NCBI RefSeq assembly: GCF_900155885.1
Contig: NZ_FTMB01000009.1
Span: 1 to 64,000, forward strand
DNA from: Rhizobium sp. RU20A
GTDB lineage: Bacteria; Pseudomonadota; Alphaproteobacteria; Rhizobiales; Rhizobiaceae
Reading direction: 5' to 3'
DNA: 64,000 nt
In this document: piece after piece, positions 54,151-62,904 of the stretch
Numbering within the stretch: position 1 is the first letter of the stretch
Layout: the number at the start of each line of letters is the position of its first letter
The notes under the pieces: model-generated
What the model was told of the DNA's origin: nothing
The model's input: only the letters and a program-made list of their open reading frames with translations
The model's database searches: none
Made by a program: the position numbers and the translations under genes

Positions 54151-55601
54151 CCCTTGCCCTCTTCTCGCTTCGCCGCTCGCTGCGCCGCCGCCTGCTCGGC
54201 TGGCTCCTCATCGCTACCGCCATCATCGGCATGGTGGCGCTTGTCGATACCTGGCAGGAGGCCGTCAACACGGCCAACACCGTCTCCGACCGCGTTCTGG
54301 CGGGCTCCGCGCTGGCAATTGCCGAGCGCGTCGTGGTGGCGGAGGATGGCTCGCTCGAGGTCGACATCCCCTATGTCGCGCTGGAAATGCTGACATCGGC
54401 GGCGCAGGACCGCGTCTTCTATCGCGTCGATGGCCCGCCGGGCACCTTCATCACCGGCTACCAGTCGCTGCCCGTCGTGACACAGCGGCCGGGTGAGGCC
54501 GCCGCCTTCGAGGATGCGACGTTCCGGGGCGAGCCGATCCGCGTCGGCGCCCTGCAGCGCTCGGCCTCCACGGGTATTTCCTCCGTTCCCTTCGTGGTCA
54601 CGGTCGCCGAAACCACTATTGCCCGGCGCCAGCTGGCGCAGGCAATTCTCTTGCGCTCCGCCGCCCGTCTTCTCGTGATGATCGCCGGGGCCGCCGTCAT
54701 CGTCTGGATCGCCGTCACCATTTCGCTGCGCCCGCTGAACAGGCTCGGCGCGGCCATTGCCGAGCGCAATCCGGACGATCTCCAGCCGATCCGCGAGGAG
54801 GTGCCGCGCGAGGTGGAGGGGCTGGTCGAGACGGTGAACTCCTTCATGGTGCGCCTCTCGAGCGCGCTGGAGGCGCTGCGCCATTTCACCGGCAATGCCA
54901 GCCATCAGCTACGCACGCCGCTCGCCGTCATCCGCACCCAGCTCGCGCTCGTCTCCCGCGCCGGCACGCTGGAGGAGGCCCGCGAGGCCGCCGCCAAGAG
55001 CGATGCCGCCGTGGCACGGGCCGAGCGGGTTCTCGCGCAGTTCCTGACGCTGGCGCGGCTGAATGCGGCCGCCTCGGGGGAAGCTGGCGCGCTGGCGCCC
55101 GTCGATCTTCTGCGTCTTTCCCAGGATGTGACGGCCGACCACGTGCCGGCCGCCGCTGCCGCCGGCATCGATCTCGGTTTCGAGGGGGAGGGGAGCGCGC
55201 GGGTCGCCGGCGAGCCGCTGCTTCTCGGCGAACTCGTCAAGAACCTCATTGACAACGCCATCGCCTATGCCGGCCACGGCGCGGAAGTGACGGTCAAGGT
55301 GGAGGAAAAGGCGGGCGCCGTGCTGCTCTCGGTCACCGATGACGGGCCGGGTATCGCGCCGGAAAGGCGCGCGGAGGTCATGCGCCGCTTCGTGCGCGGC
55401 GCGCGCGAAAAGGCTTTCGGCTCAGGCCTTGGCCTGCCGATCGTCGAGGAGATCGCCATGCTGCACGGCGCCGCCGTCACGCTGGACGACGGCGCCGTGA
55501 ATCGAAAGACGAACCGTTATGGTTTGAAGGTCAGTGTGCGCTTCCCGCCTGTCGGGGCCGTTGCCCCCGGCGAAACGCCGCTCAGCGGGGCTGGCGGGTG
55601 A
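54147..55601 (+). CDS. TctE-like sensor histidine kinase
   Basis: This membrane-bound kinase of 484 residues has an N-terminal basic stretch and a first membrane segment (LLGWLLIATAIIGMVALVDT). A periplasmic domain of the TctE N-terminal kind follows (AEDGSLEVDIPYVALEMLTS), then a second segment (MIAGAAVIVWIAVTI) and HAMP. The phosphoacceptor region is GNASHQLRTPLAVIRTQLAL, and the ATPase domain has NLIDNAIAYA and VTDDGPGIAPE. The periplasmic part suits sensing of a tricarboxylate, or of the loaded binding protein encoded divergently. It follows the regulator gene by an ATGA overlap. Confidence 0.93.
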   Translation: MTLALFSLRRSLRRRLLGWLLIATAIIGMVALVDTWQEAVNTANTVSDRVLAGSALAIAERVVVAEDGSLEVDIPYVALEMLTSAAQDRVFYRVDGPPGTFITGYQSLPVVTQRPGEAAAFEDATFRGEPIRVGALQRSASTGISSVPFVVTVAETTIARRQLAQAILLRSAARLLVMIAGAAVIVWIAVTISLRPLNRLGAAIAERNPDDLQPIREEVPREVEGLVETVNSFMVRLSSALEALRHFTGNASHQLRTPLAVIRTQLALVSRAGTLEEAREAAAKSDAAVARAERVLAQFLTLARLNAAASGEAGALAPVDLLRLSQDVTADHVPAAAAAGIDLGFEGEGSARVAGEPLLLGELVKNLIDNAIAYAGHGAEVTVKVEEKAGAVLLSVTDDGPGIAPERRAEVMRRFVRGAREKAFGSGLGLPIVEEIAMLHGAAVTLDDGAVNRKTNRYGLKVSVRFPPVGAVAPGETPLSGAGG

Positions 55602-55704
55602 GGTCGGATCCGGTGTTGCGGGTCTGAACCATCAGGAAGGCATCCACGATACGGCTGATGAACGAGCCTTCGCGGGAGTTCGCAGATTCGCGCTGCGTCG
55701 ACAT
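55582..55704 (-). CDS. Possible small protein, 40 aa
   Basis: An ORF starting ATG at 55704 encodes MSTQRESANSREGSFISRIV followed by DAFLMVQTRNTGSDLTRQPR and overlaps the 3' end of the tctE gene by 20 bases on the opposite strand. A TGGAG lies about 10 bases upstream. The amphipathic FISRIVDAFLMVQ stretch and sensible amino-acid composition suggest a real small protein, but no family is recognised. Confidence 0.45.
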   Translation of the reverse strand: MSTQRESANSREGSFISRIVDAFLMVQTRNTGSDLTRQPR

Positions 55705-56054
55705 GAGAGATTGCTCCAGTTTGCTTTGCCCGGCGGTATGGCGGGGCATTGTTCACGGGCGGCGAGGCCTTACCTTGAGCGCGCGGGACTGGATGTCCCG
55801 GCGCATGCCGCAATAAGCCGTGATGCGGCTCTCCTTTGACCGATCTTGCGGCGCGGCGCCAGAGGGATGCACGCATATCTGGTCTGCATGGTTGACACGC
55901 CATGAAAAAGTGCGTGCCCAAGATTCAGGCAGTCCATCGGTCAAGGGCTCCTGCCAGCAATCTAAGCCAGAACCGCATTCGCCTTCCGCAGGGGTGGCCA
56001 TCGCGTGCGGGCAGTGGCATGGTCCGCCCCAAAGACGGCAAAGGGGAGTGACCG

Positions 56055-57050
56055 ATGGGTGAGACATTCAAGGCGGTGGTGATCGACGAGGTGGACGGCA
56101 AGCCGCGCGGTGCGCTGAAGGACATCACGCTCGCCGACCTGCCGGACCATGAGGTTCTGGTTCAGGTCGCCTATTCCACGCTGAACTACAAGGACGGGCT
56201 GAACGTGTCGGGTCGGGGGCGCATTGCCCGGCGCCTGCCGATGATCGCCGGGGCCGATCTCGCCGGCACGGTGCTGGAATCGAAGGATCCCGCCTTCAAG
56301 CCGGGCGATGCCGTCATCGTCAACGGATGGGGCATGTCGGAGACGACGGGCGGCGGCTACAGCCGCTACCAGCGCGTCAAGGCCGAGTGGCTGACGCGCC
56401 TGCCCGCCGCCTTTTCCCTCAAGCAGGCCATGGCGATCGGCACGGCCGGTTATACCGCCGCCCTTTCGGTCGCGGCGCTGGAGCGCTGGGGCCGCATCGC
56501 GCCCGGCGCCGGCGAGGTGCTGGTCACCGGCGCTGCCGGCGGTGTCGGCTCGGTCTCGATCGCGCTTCTGGCAAAACGCGGCTACACGGTCACCGCCGCC
56601 ACCGGCCGGCCGGAGACGCATGACTATCTGAAAAGCCTTGGCGCCACCGGTTTCGTGGAGCGCGCCGCGCTTTCCGAAAAAGCAGGGCCGCTGCAGAAGG
56701 AGCGCTGGCTGGGCGCCGTCGACAGTGTCGGCTCCACCACGCTCGCCAACGTGCTGGCCCAGACCGTGCGCGATGGCGCGGTGGCGGCCTGCGGCCTTGC
56801 GGGCGGCGCTGATCTGCCGGCGACGGTCATGCCGCATATCCTGCGCGGCGTCGCCCTGCTCGGCATCGATTCGGTCATGGCGAGCCATGACAAGCGCGAG
56901 GCCGCCTGGGCGCTCCTGGCCGAAAGCCTCGATCCCGCTCTTCTCGATGCCATGACGGAGGTGCGGCCGATGAGCGATATCGTCGGGCTCGCCGATGCGA
57001 TCATGGCCGGCACGGTGCGCGGCCGCGTCGTCATCGACGTCACCGCCTGA
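56055..57050 (+). CDS. MDR-family oxidoreductase, acrylyl-CoA reductase (AcuI/YhdH)-like
   Basis: This zinc-free medium-chain reductase has 331 residues. The start FKAVVIDEVDGKPRGALKDITLADLPDHEVLVQVAYSTLNYKDGL is typical of the AcuI/YhdH group. Further marks are GADLAGTV, NGWGMSETTGGGYSRYQRVKAEWL and the NADPH loop VTGAAGGVGSVSIALLAKRG. Family members reduce acryloyl-CoA to propionyl-CoA with NADPH. A glycerate kinase gene follows after 16 bases in the same direction. The physiological substrate here is not established. Confidence 0.92.
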   Translation: MGETFKAVVIDEVDGKPRGALKDITLADLPDHEVLVQVAYSTLNYKDGLNVSGRGRIARRLPMIAGADLAGTVLESKDPAFKPGDAVIVNGWGMSETTGGGYSRYQRVKAEWLTRLPAAFSLKQAMAIGTAGYTAALSVAALERWGRIAPGAGEVLVTGAAGGVGSVSIALLAKRGYTVTAATGRPETHDYLKSLGATGFVERAALSEKAGPLQKERWLGAVDSVGSTTLANVLAQTVRDGAVAACGLAGGADLPATVMPHILRGVALLGIDSVMASHDKREAAWALLAESLDPALLDAMTEVRPMSDIVGLADAIMAGTVRGRVVIDVTA

Positions 57051-57066
57051 TCCGTCCCGCTTGCCC

Positions 57067-58353
57067 ATGGCCGGTCTTCCCGACGATCCCGCCCGCGATC
57101 CCGAAACCTTCCTGCGCCGTCTGTTCGACCGCGCGGTGGACGTCGCCGATCCCATGCGCTCGCTTTCGGCCTTCCTGCCGGCAAAGCCGGAGGGCCGCGT
57201 CGTGGTGGTCGGGGCCGGCAAGGCTAGCGCCCGCATGGCGGAGGCGGTGGAGGCCGCCTGGGGCCCGTGCGAGGGGCTCGTCATCACGCGCTATGGCTAT
57301 GGCCGCCCCTGCCGCGGCATCGAGATCGTCGAGGCCGCCCATCCGGTGCCGGACGAGGCGGGCCGCGCCGCGACCGCCCGCCTGCTCGCACTGCTCGACA
57401 GCCTCGGCGAGGAGGATGTGGTGCTCGCGCTGATCTCCGGTGGCGCCTCGGCCCTGCTGGTGCAGCCGGCCGAGGGCCTGACGCTGGCCGACAAGCAGGC
57501 GGTGAACGCCGCGCTGCTCGCCTCCGGCGCGCCCATCGACCGCATGAACACGGTGCGCAAGCACCTCAGCCAGGTGAAGGGCGGGCAGCTGGCCGCCGCG
57601 GCCTTTCCGGCGCGCCTGCTGGCCCTGATGCTGTCCGACGTGCCGGGCGACGATCCCGCCTTCATCGGTTCCGGCCCGACGGTCGGCGATGCCTCGACGC
57701 CGGCCGATGCACTCGCCATCCTCGACCATTACACCGTGACAGTGCCCGAGGCGGTGCGCGCCGTGCTTTCGCGCCCCACCGGCGTCGTGCCGCCCGGGGA
57801 TTCGCGCCTGTCGCGGGCCGAGACCGTCATCTATGCCGCGCCCGGCCAGTCGCTGGCCGCCGCTGCCGATCTCGCCCGGCAGGCCGGCTGCACGGTGCAT
57901 CTCATCGGCGACGATCTGGAAGGCGAAGCGCGGGCGGTGGCGGCGGAGCAGGGCGAACGGGCGCTTGAAATCCGCCGCGCGCTGCGGCCGGGCGATGCGC
58001 CGGTGCTGCTGCTGTCCGGCGGCGAACTCACCGTTGTCAGGCGCGGCGAGGGCATCGGCGGCCCGAATGCCGAATTCTGCCTGGCGCTCGCCCTTGCCCT
58101 TGATGGCGCCGAGGGCATCCATGCGCTTGCCTGCGATACCGATGGCGTCGACGGCGCCGCCGAGGTGGCCGGTGCCGTCATCGACCCCGCAACGCTCGCC
58201 CGCGCGGAAAAGGCCGGCATCGACCCCGCCGCCGCCCTTGCCCGCAACGACGCCCACGGCTTCTTCGCGGCGATCGGCGGTCAGGTCGTCACCGGCCCGA
58301 CGCTCACCAATGTCAACGATTTCAGGGCCATCCTCATCCTGCCGCCGGTGTGA
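57067..58353 (+). CDS. Glycerate 2-kinase (MOFRL family)
   Basis: This GckA/TtuD-type enzyme phosphorylates D-glycerate. The ATG at 57067 gives 428 residues, normal for the family. VVVVGAGKASARMAEAVE near residue 45 and LALISGGASALLVQP are the nucleotide and substrate loops. SDVPGDDPAFIGSGPTVGDAST and the C-terminal MOFRL region (LLLSGGELTVVRRGEGIGGPNAEFCLALAL) complete the pattern. It follows the reductase gene by 16 bases and probably shares its message. It could serve tartrate, hydroxypyruvate or glucarate breakdown. Confidence 0.94.
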   Translation: MAGLPDDPARDPETFLRRLFDRAVDVADPMRSLSAFLPAKPEGRVVVVGAGKASARMAEAVEAAWGPCEGLVITRYGYGRPCRGIEIVEAAHPVPDEAGRAATARLLALLDSLGEEDVVLALISGGASALLVQPAEGLTLADKQAVNAALLASGAPIDRMNTVRKHLSQVKGGQLAAAAFPARLLALMLSDVPGDDPAFIGSGPTVGDASTPADALAILDHYTVTVPEAVRAVLSRPTGVVPPGDSRLSRAETVIYAAPGQSLAAAADLARQAGCTVHLIGDDLEGEARAVAAEQGERALEIRRALRPGDAPVLLLSGGELTVVRRGEGIGGPNAEFCLALALALDGAEGIHALACDTDGVDGAAEVAGAVIDPATLARAEKAGIDPAAALARNDAHGFFAAIGGQVVTGPTLTNVNDFRAILILPPV

Positions 58354-58409
58354 GGCGTTCTTGCGTGCCGCGCCGTTTTTACGGTTCAGAAGGTCTGCGG
58401 AGCAAGCCG

Positions 58410-58457
58410 AGCGTCTCTTCTCCCCTCGGGGAGAAGGTGCCGGCAGGCGGATGAGGG
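58410..58457. repeat. Family B palindromic repeat, single unit
   Basis: CTTCTCCCCTCGGGGAGAAG followed by GTGCCGGCAGGCGGATGAGG; one half of the pair seen at 39318-39476. It lies between the convergent glycerate kinase and ltrA genes. Confidence 0.8.
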
Positions 58458-58479
58458 GCTCTGACCCGCCTGCGTACCC

Positions 58480-59673
58480 TCACGCCACGGCCTTGGCGCG
58501 GTTCAGCGCCCTATATTCCCACAGGCACACGCCGAACAGCACGGCGGTGGCGAAGAATTGCAGTCCCATATTGCTGGCGAGCGAGATGGCCCCGCCGCTG
58601 AGCGCCAGAAGCGCAAGGCCCGCCGCGTGGGAATAGGGCAGCGCCGCGCCGGCCGATAGCTTCATCCAGCCGACGCCGATGAGGAAGAGGGCGGGCCCGC
58701 CGAGAATGGCGGCGGCGTGGGCGGGTGTCATCGCATGGGCATGGGAGAGCGCGAAATCCTCGCCCACAGCCGTGAGGATGATGCCGGCGACGATCGGCAG
58801 ATGCGTGTAGGCAAACAGGGTGCGAACCGTTCCGACGGGCTTTTTGTCCGACACCGCCTCGTCTTCGGCCTCCTCGGCCTTCTCGGCGGCCTGCTGCTGG
58901 CCGTCATGGAAATAGAGCCACCACATCAGCACCGTATTGACGAAGGCGCAGATGAGAACCGGCAGCGTGGTTGTCTCGTCGAAGCGTTCCGAGGCATTCT
59001 TGCCCGTCGTCAGAATGGTTTCGCCGAGCGCGATGATCACGAAGAGCGCGGCGCGTTCGGCCAGATGTTCGCCATTGATGCCGGTTTCCTCGCGCGTGCC
59101 CCGTCCCAAACCCGGCAGCCAGTAGCGGATCACGGGCGCCAGATATTCGATGAGGAGGGCGATGGCCCACAGCGTGATGCGCGTTTGCCCGTCCGCCAGC
59201 CCGCCGGCCAGCCACAGCGCCGCGCTCGCCGCGGTCCAGAGCGTCACGCGCAGGAAGGTGCCCGCCTGCTCGCTGCCGGCGCGGCGCAGCGCCACGAGCG
59301 CAAAGACCGAGCGCGTCATCTGCAGCGCGGCATAGGCACCGGCGAACAACAGCCCTTTCTCGCCGAAGGCTTCGGGCAGGGCGATGGCCAGCAGGATGCC
59401 GCACAGCATCAGCGCAAAGAGCAGCAGGCGCACGCTCTCGTGCTCGGCATTCAGAAGGTTCGTCACCCAGGTCGTGTGGATCCACACCGACCACAGCGCG
59501 AGGATGAACAGCAGCGCCTCGGCGGCGATGCTGACGCTGAAATCCTTCGCCAGCGTTTCGGATAGCTGGATCAGCGCGAAAACGAAGACGAGATCGAAGA
59601 AAAGCTCGGGAAAACTCGCCTTTGAGGATTTCCGGTCGTCCTGCCGCAAGAGCCCGCCGCCGGGCGCCGGCAT
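58480..59673 (-). CDS. Low temperature requirement protein A (LtrA family)
   Basis: This membrane protein of the LtrA family has about 12 hydrophobic segments. The ATG at 59673 gives 397 residues; a TTG at 59694 with GGGGGAC upstream is also possible. The family start is ASFPELFFDLVFVFALIQLSETLA, followed by WIHTTWVTNLLNAEH and ALGETILTTGKNA. A charged, Glu-rich loop (AAEKAEEAEDEAVSDKKP) sits before the last helices. LtrA was named for cold growth in Listeria; its biochemical role is unknown. It is monocistronic. Confidence 0.88.
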   Translation of the reverse strand: MPAPGGGLLRQDDRKSSKASFPELFFDLVFVFALIQLSETLAKDFSVSIAAEALLFILALWSVWIHTTWVTNLLNAEHESVRLLLFALMLCGILLAIALPEAFGEKGLLFAGAYAALQMTRSVFALVALRRAGSEQAGTFLRVTLWTAASAALWLAGGLADGQTRITLWAIALLIEYLAPVIRYWLPGLGRGTREETGINGEHLAERAALFVIIALGETILTTGKNASERFDETTTLPVLICAFVNTVLMWWLYFHDGQQQAAEKAEEAEDEAVSDKKPVGTVRTLFAYTHLPIVAGIILTAVGEDFALSHAHAMTPAHAAAILGGPALFLIGVGWMKLSAGAALPYSHAAGLALLALSGGAISLASNMGLQFFATAVLFGVCLWEYRALNRAKAVA

Positions 59674-59756
59674 GCGTTCGCTGTCCCTGTCCAAGGCGTG
59701 ATGTCCCCCATGTGATGCGAGGCAACGCGCGAGCGCGCAAAGGGTTCCGGCGGCGC

Positions 59757-59900
59757 CCCTCATCCGACCCTTCGGGCCACCTTCTCCCCGAGGGGAGAAG
59801 GGCACGCGGCAAGGCTTGCGGCAAATCGACGAGCGGCCCCGGCGTTACCTCCACGTCTCTTCTCCCCCTGGGGAGAAGATGCCGGCAGGCAGATGAGGGG
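59757..59900. repeat. Family B palindromic repeat pair
   Basis: CCCCTCATCCGACCCTTCGG ... CTCCCCGAGGGGAGAAGG and the inverted CTTCTCCCCCTGGGGAGAAG ... GGCAGATGAGGGG. Same element as at 39318-39476, lying between the ltrA start and the peptidase end. Confidence 0.85.
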
Positions 59901-59931
59901 CTACCCCTCCGCCCTACCGCTCCCCGCTCCA

Positions 59932-60921
59932 TCACGCCCCCCAGCGGTCCCGCCAGCTCGCCTGCGCGCCCTCGACGGCGAGTGCGTCCGCCGCATGCAC
60001 GCCGCGGCCGATGGCGCGGGCCATGGTGGTGGCGGCGAGGTGGCAGAGTTCGAGGAAATCGGTCATGTCGGGCGGGCCTTTTTCGCCCGTCGCGGCGGCG
60101 AACACCGTGTCGCCGTCGAGGCCAAGATGGGCGGGCAGGATGGCACGGGCGATGCCGTCATGGCCGAGCAGGGAGAGCCGGTGCGCCTCGGCCTTGGTTA
60201 GCGTCGCATCGGTCACGACCGCGCCGATGGTGGTGGCGATCCGGCCGGCGCCCTTGATGCGCAGTGCCACATGCTCGGCCGTCAACGGCGCGGGCAGGCC
60301 AAGTCCGCCGAATTCGCCGTCGCGCTCGAAGGGGGCGGCCCAGAAATGCGGACCGTCGCCCACCGTCGGGGCGCCGAGCGAATTGACGACGACGATGGCG
60401 GCGATGGTGAAGCCACGCGCCGTGACCGCGCTTGCCGAACCGAGCCCGCCCTTCACCGTCGCCGTCGTCGCGCCCGTGCCCCCGCCGACCGAGCCGAGCG
60501 CGAAAGCGCCGCCCGCAGCGTTGCGATAGGCCTCAAGCCCCATGTCGCGATAGGGCGAATGCAGCCCCCAGTCCTTGTCGCCGCCATTCAGGAGGTCCAT
60601 GACGATGGCCTGCGGCACGATGGGCACGCGCGCCGGCCCCACCGCAAAGCCGCGCCCCTCGGCGCGCAATCCCGCCTGTACCCCGCCCGCCGCATCGAGC
60701 CCGAAGGCCGAACCGCCCGACAGCACGAAGGCATCCACCGCGCTGACCGTCATGGCGGGATCGAGCAGCGCCGTGTCCCGCCCGCCCGGCGCCCCGCCGA
60801 GCACGCTGCCGGAGGCGGTCGCCGGCCGGTCGAAGACGATCGCGGTGACACCCGAGCCGAGCGCGAGATCGGTGGCGTGGCCGACGCGCACGCCGGCAAT
60901 GTCGGTGAGAAGGTTCAGCAT
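59932..60921 (-). CDS. P1 family peptidase (DmpA-like L-aminopeptidase/D-esterase)
   Basis: This N-terminal-nucleophile-type aminopeptidase homologue has 329 residues from the ATG at 60921 (MLNLLTDIAGVRVGHATDLA). Family marks are ITDIxGVxVGH at the start, GGAPGGRDTALLDP, FVLSGGSAFGLDAAGGVQ and the glycine-rich VGGGTGATTATVKGGLGSAS around the self-cleavage site. It has no signal peptide and is probably cytoplasmic. It is divergent from an SDR gene; no operon partner is seen. Confidence 0.93.
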   Translation of the reverse strand: MLNLLTDIAGVRVGHATDLALGSGVTAIVFDRPATASGSVLGGAPGGRDTALLDPAMTVSAVDAFVLSGGSAFGLDAAGGVQAGLRAEGRGFAVGPARVPIVPQAIVMDLLNGGDKDWGLHSPYRDMGLEAYRNAAGGAFALGSVGGGTGATTATVKGGLGSASAVTARGFTIAAIVVVNSLGAPTVGDGPHFWAAPFERDGEFGGLGLPAPLTAEHVALRIKGAGRIATTIGAVVTDATLTKAEAHRLSLLGHDGIARAILPAHLGLDGDTVFAAATGEKGPPDMTDFLELCHLAATTMARAIGRGVHAADALAVEGAQASWRDRWGA

Positions 60922-61077
60922 GCGGTCGGTCTCTCCTGCAAGGTGCGTCAGCATGGCATGTCGGCAGGGGCGGTTGAAGCCACGTCGTCCCGCGCCCGCA
61001 GGCCGCCCCGGCAGAACGGCCTGCGGCAAACCGAAAAGATGCGCTAAAGCAGAGGAGAAGAGGGAGGAATCAGCACC

Positions 61078-61836
61078 ATGACACAGCCAAGGATCGCACT
61101 CGTCACCGGCGGCGGCACGGGCATCGGCAAGGCCATCGCGACGGCGCTCGCCGGCGATGGCTACACGCTCGTCATCAGCGGCCGGCGCCTTGCCGTGCTG
61201 GAGGAAACGGCAGCCGCCATCGCGGCCGAAACGGGGGCGGAGGTGCGCGCCATTGCCGCCGATGTCGGCGATCCCGCCTCGGTCGCCGCGCTCTTCGCCG
61301 CCATCGAGGCCGCCTTCGGCCGGCTCGACCTTCTCGTCAACAATGCCGGCATGGGCGCCCCGGCCGTGCCGATGGAAGAGCTGACCTTCGAGCAATGGTC
61401 GGCCGTGCTCGCCGCCAATCTCACCGGACCCTTCCTCTGCACCCGCGAGGCCATGCGGCTGATGAAGGCGCAGACCCCGCGCGGCGGGCGCATCATCAAC
61501 AACGGCTCGATTTCCGCCCAGACGCCGCGGCCCTTCTCCGCGCCCTATACGGCCACCAAGCACGCCATCACGGGCCTCACCAAGTCCACCGCCCTCGACG
61601 GCCGTCCCTTCGATATCGCCTGCGGCCAGATCGACATCGGCAACGCCGCCTCCGACATGACGGCCCGCATGGGCGGCGGCGTGCTGCAGGCCAACGGCGA
61701 GATCCGGCCCGAGCCGACCATGGACGTCACCCACGTCGCCCGCGCCGTCCTCTACATGGCCAGCCTGCCGCTGGACGCCAATGTGCTGACCATGACGGTC
61801 ATGGCGACGCAGATGCCGCTGGTGGGGCGGGGGTAG
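61078..61836 (+). CDS. SDR family oxidoreductase
   Basis: This classical short-chain dehydrogenase has 252 residues. The cofactor loop is [13 protein letters not shown], the structural motif NNAG follows at about residue 88, and the catalytic residues are Ser in NNGSISAQ and YTATK. The SGRR after the second strand suggests NADP preference, because the arginines replace an acidic residue. The substrate is unknown. It starts 156 bases from the divergent peptidase gene, with GAGGAGAAGAGGGAGGA upstream as a strong ribosome site region. Confidence 0.92.
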   Translation: MTQPRIALVTGGGTGIGKAIATALAGDGYTLVISGRRLAVLEETAAAIAAETGAEVRAIAADVGDPASVAALFAAIEAAFGRLDLLVNNAGMGAPAVPMEELTFEQWSAVLAANLTGPFLCTREAMRLMKAQTPRGGRIINNGSISAQTPRPFSAPYTATKHAITGLTKSTALDGRPFDIACGQIDIGNAASDMTARMGGGVLQANGEIRPEPTMDVTHVARAVLYMASLPLDANVLTMTVMATQMPLVGRG

Positions 61837-61864
61837 GGGTGGGTTGAGGGGCGGGCGTCGCAAG

Positions 61865-61990
61865 CCCCTCATCCGCCCTGTCGGGCACCTTCTCCCCGAG
61901 GGGTGAAGGGATGGGCGGCGCTTGTGTGGCCTACCCTCCTCGTCTCTTCTCCCCAGCGGGGAGAAGATGCCGGCAGGCAGATGAGGGGGT
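61865..61990. repeat. Family B palindromic repeat pair
   Basis: CCCCTCATCCGCCCTGTCGG ... CTCCCCGAGGGGTGAAGG and the inverted CTTCTCCCCAGCGGGGAGAA ... GGCAGATGAGGGG, between the convergent SDR and Crp/Fnr genes. Confidence 0.85.
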
Positions 61991-62028
61991 TAAACACCAT
62001 CCCTCATCCCCCCTAGACCCGCCACGCC

Positions 62029-62817
62029 TCAGGCGAACGCCGGCGTCGCCGTCGCTGCCACCACGGGCGGGACTACGGCCCCGTCAGCGCGCTTGGCCTT
62101 GCGGGTGCCTGCCGTCATCCCGCCGGCCAGCGCCGCCAGCAGGCCCATGTCCTTCACCGTCACCACTTCCGGGTGGTCGAAGGCGATCACGCTGTCGCGC
62201 TTGAAGGCGTTGAGGCAGCGGCTGACGGTTTCCAGCGTCAGGCCCAGCCAGTCGGCAAGGTCGGCGCGGGTGAGGTAGAGCGTGAAGGTCACGCGCCGAC
62301 TCGCCGCATGGCGCTGCCGGCGGGGAAACTGGGCGGCGAGGTCGATCAGGGCGGAGGCGACGCGCTCGGTCGCCGTCTTGCGGCCGAGCAGCGTGGCATG
62401 CGCCAGCGAGCGGGTCAGCATGTCGCGCATGGCCGCCTCGATCGCGCCGCGCTCGGCCGGGCCGGTCGCATCGAGCGCCTCCAGCCGCGTGAAGGTCAGC
62501 GTTTCCGCCCCCGAGGGCGCGCCGCCCGTCAAGGCATTGCCGATGAGACGGCCGGGGCCGAGCACGTCGATCACCTGCCGCCGCCCGTCCGGCAGCGCCT
62601 GGAAGACGGAAACGCACCCTTCCGTGATGCGATAGACGAAGGGGCAGATGATGCCCTGGTGAAAGAGCGCGGTGCGCGGTGCGATCAGCGTGTTGCCGAG
62701 CGGGCGGGTGCAGAGCGGCCGCTCGCCGCAAACGGCATCGCAGGCAGGCTTCAGCGCAAGGGTTTCCGCAGGGGTTTCCAAGGCCGGAACGGCGGCGATC
62801 AGCGTCGGATTTGACAT
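62029..62817 (-). CDS. Crp/Fnr family transcriptional regulator with N-terminal cysteines
   Basis: This regulator has 262 residues from the ATG at 62817. It has an N-terminal CDAVCGERPLC motif (Cys 26, 30, 36), a cyclic-nucleotide-binding-like beta-roll (residues 45-150), and a Crp-type helix-turn-helix, LTRADLADWLGLTLETVSRCLNAFKRDSVI. The E-xx-SR recognition pattern matches FNR, which binds TTGAT-N4-ATCAA. Further cysteines lie at 58 and 68. An oxygen- or NO-labile Fe-S cluster is possible, but the first spacing (C-x3-C) differs from the FNR C-x2-C. The C-terminus carries a long Ala/Pro-rich tail. Targets are unknown. Confidence 0.9.
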   Translation of the reverse strand: MSNPTLIAAVPALETPAETLALKPACDAVCGERPLCTRPLGNTLIAPRTALFHQGIICPFVYRITEGCVSVFQALPDGRRQVIDVLGPGRLIGNALTGGAPSGAETLTFTRLEALDATGPAERGAIEAAMRDMLTRSLAHATLLGRKTATERVASALIDLAAQFPRRQRHAASRRVTFTLYLTRADLADWLGLTLETVSRCLNAFKRDSVIAFDHPEVVTVKDMGLLAALAGGMTAGTRKAKRADGAVVPPVVAATATPAFA

Positions 62818-62904
62818 GGGTACGGCTTCCTTCGGCGACGGCGGCACGCTTTTTCGGCCGCACGGCGGATGGCTTTCCCGCCGGGCATCCGGCAGGCGGT
62901 GACA

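Noticed and set aside
59932-61872. A 646-residue frame that would join the P1 peptidase to a long N-terminal extension.
   Set aside because: The extension is the antisense of the SDR gene at 61078-61836; the peptidase starts at ATG 60921.
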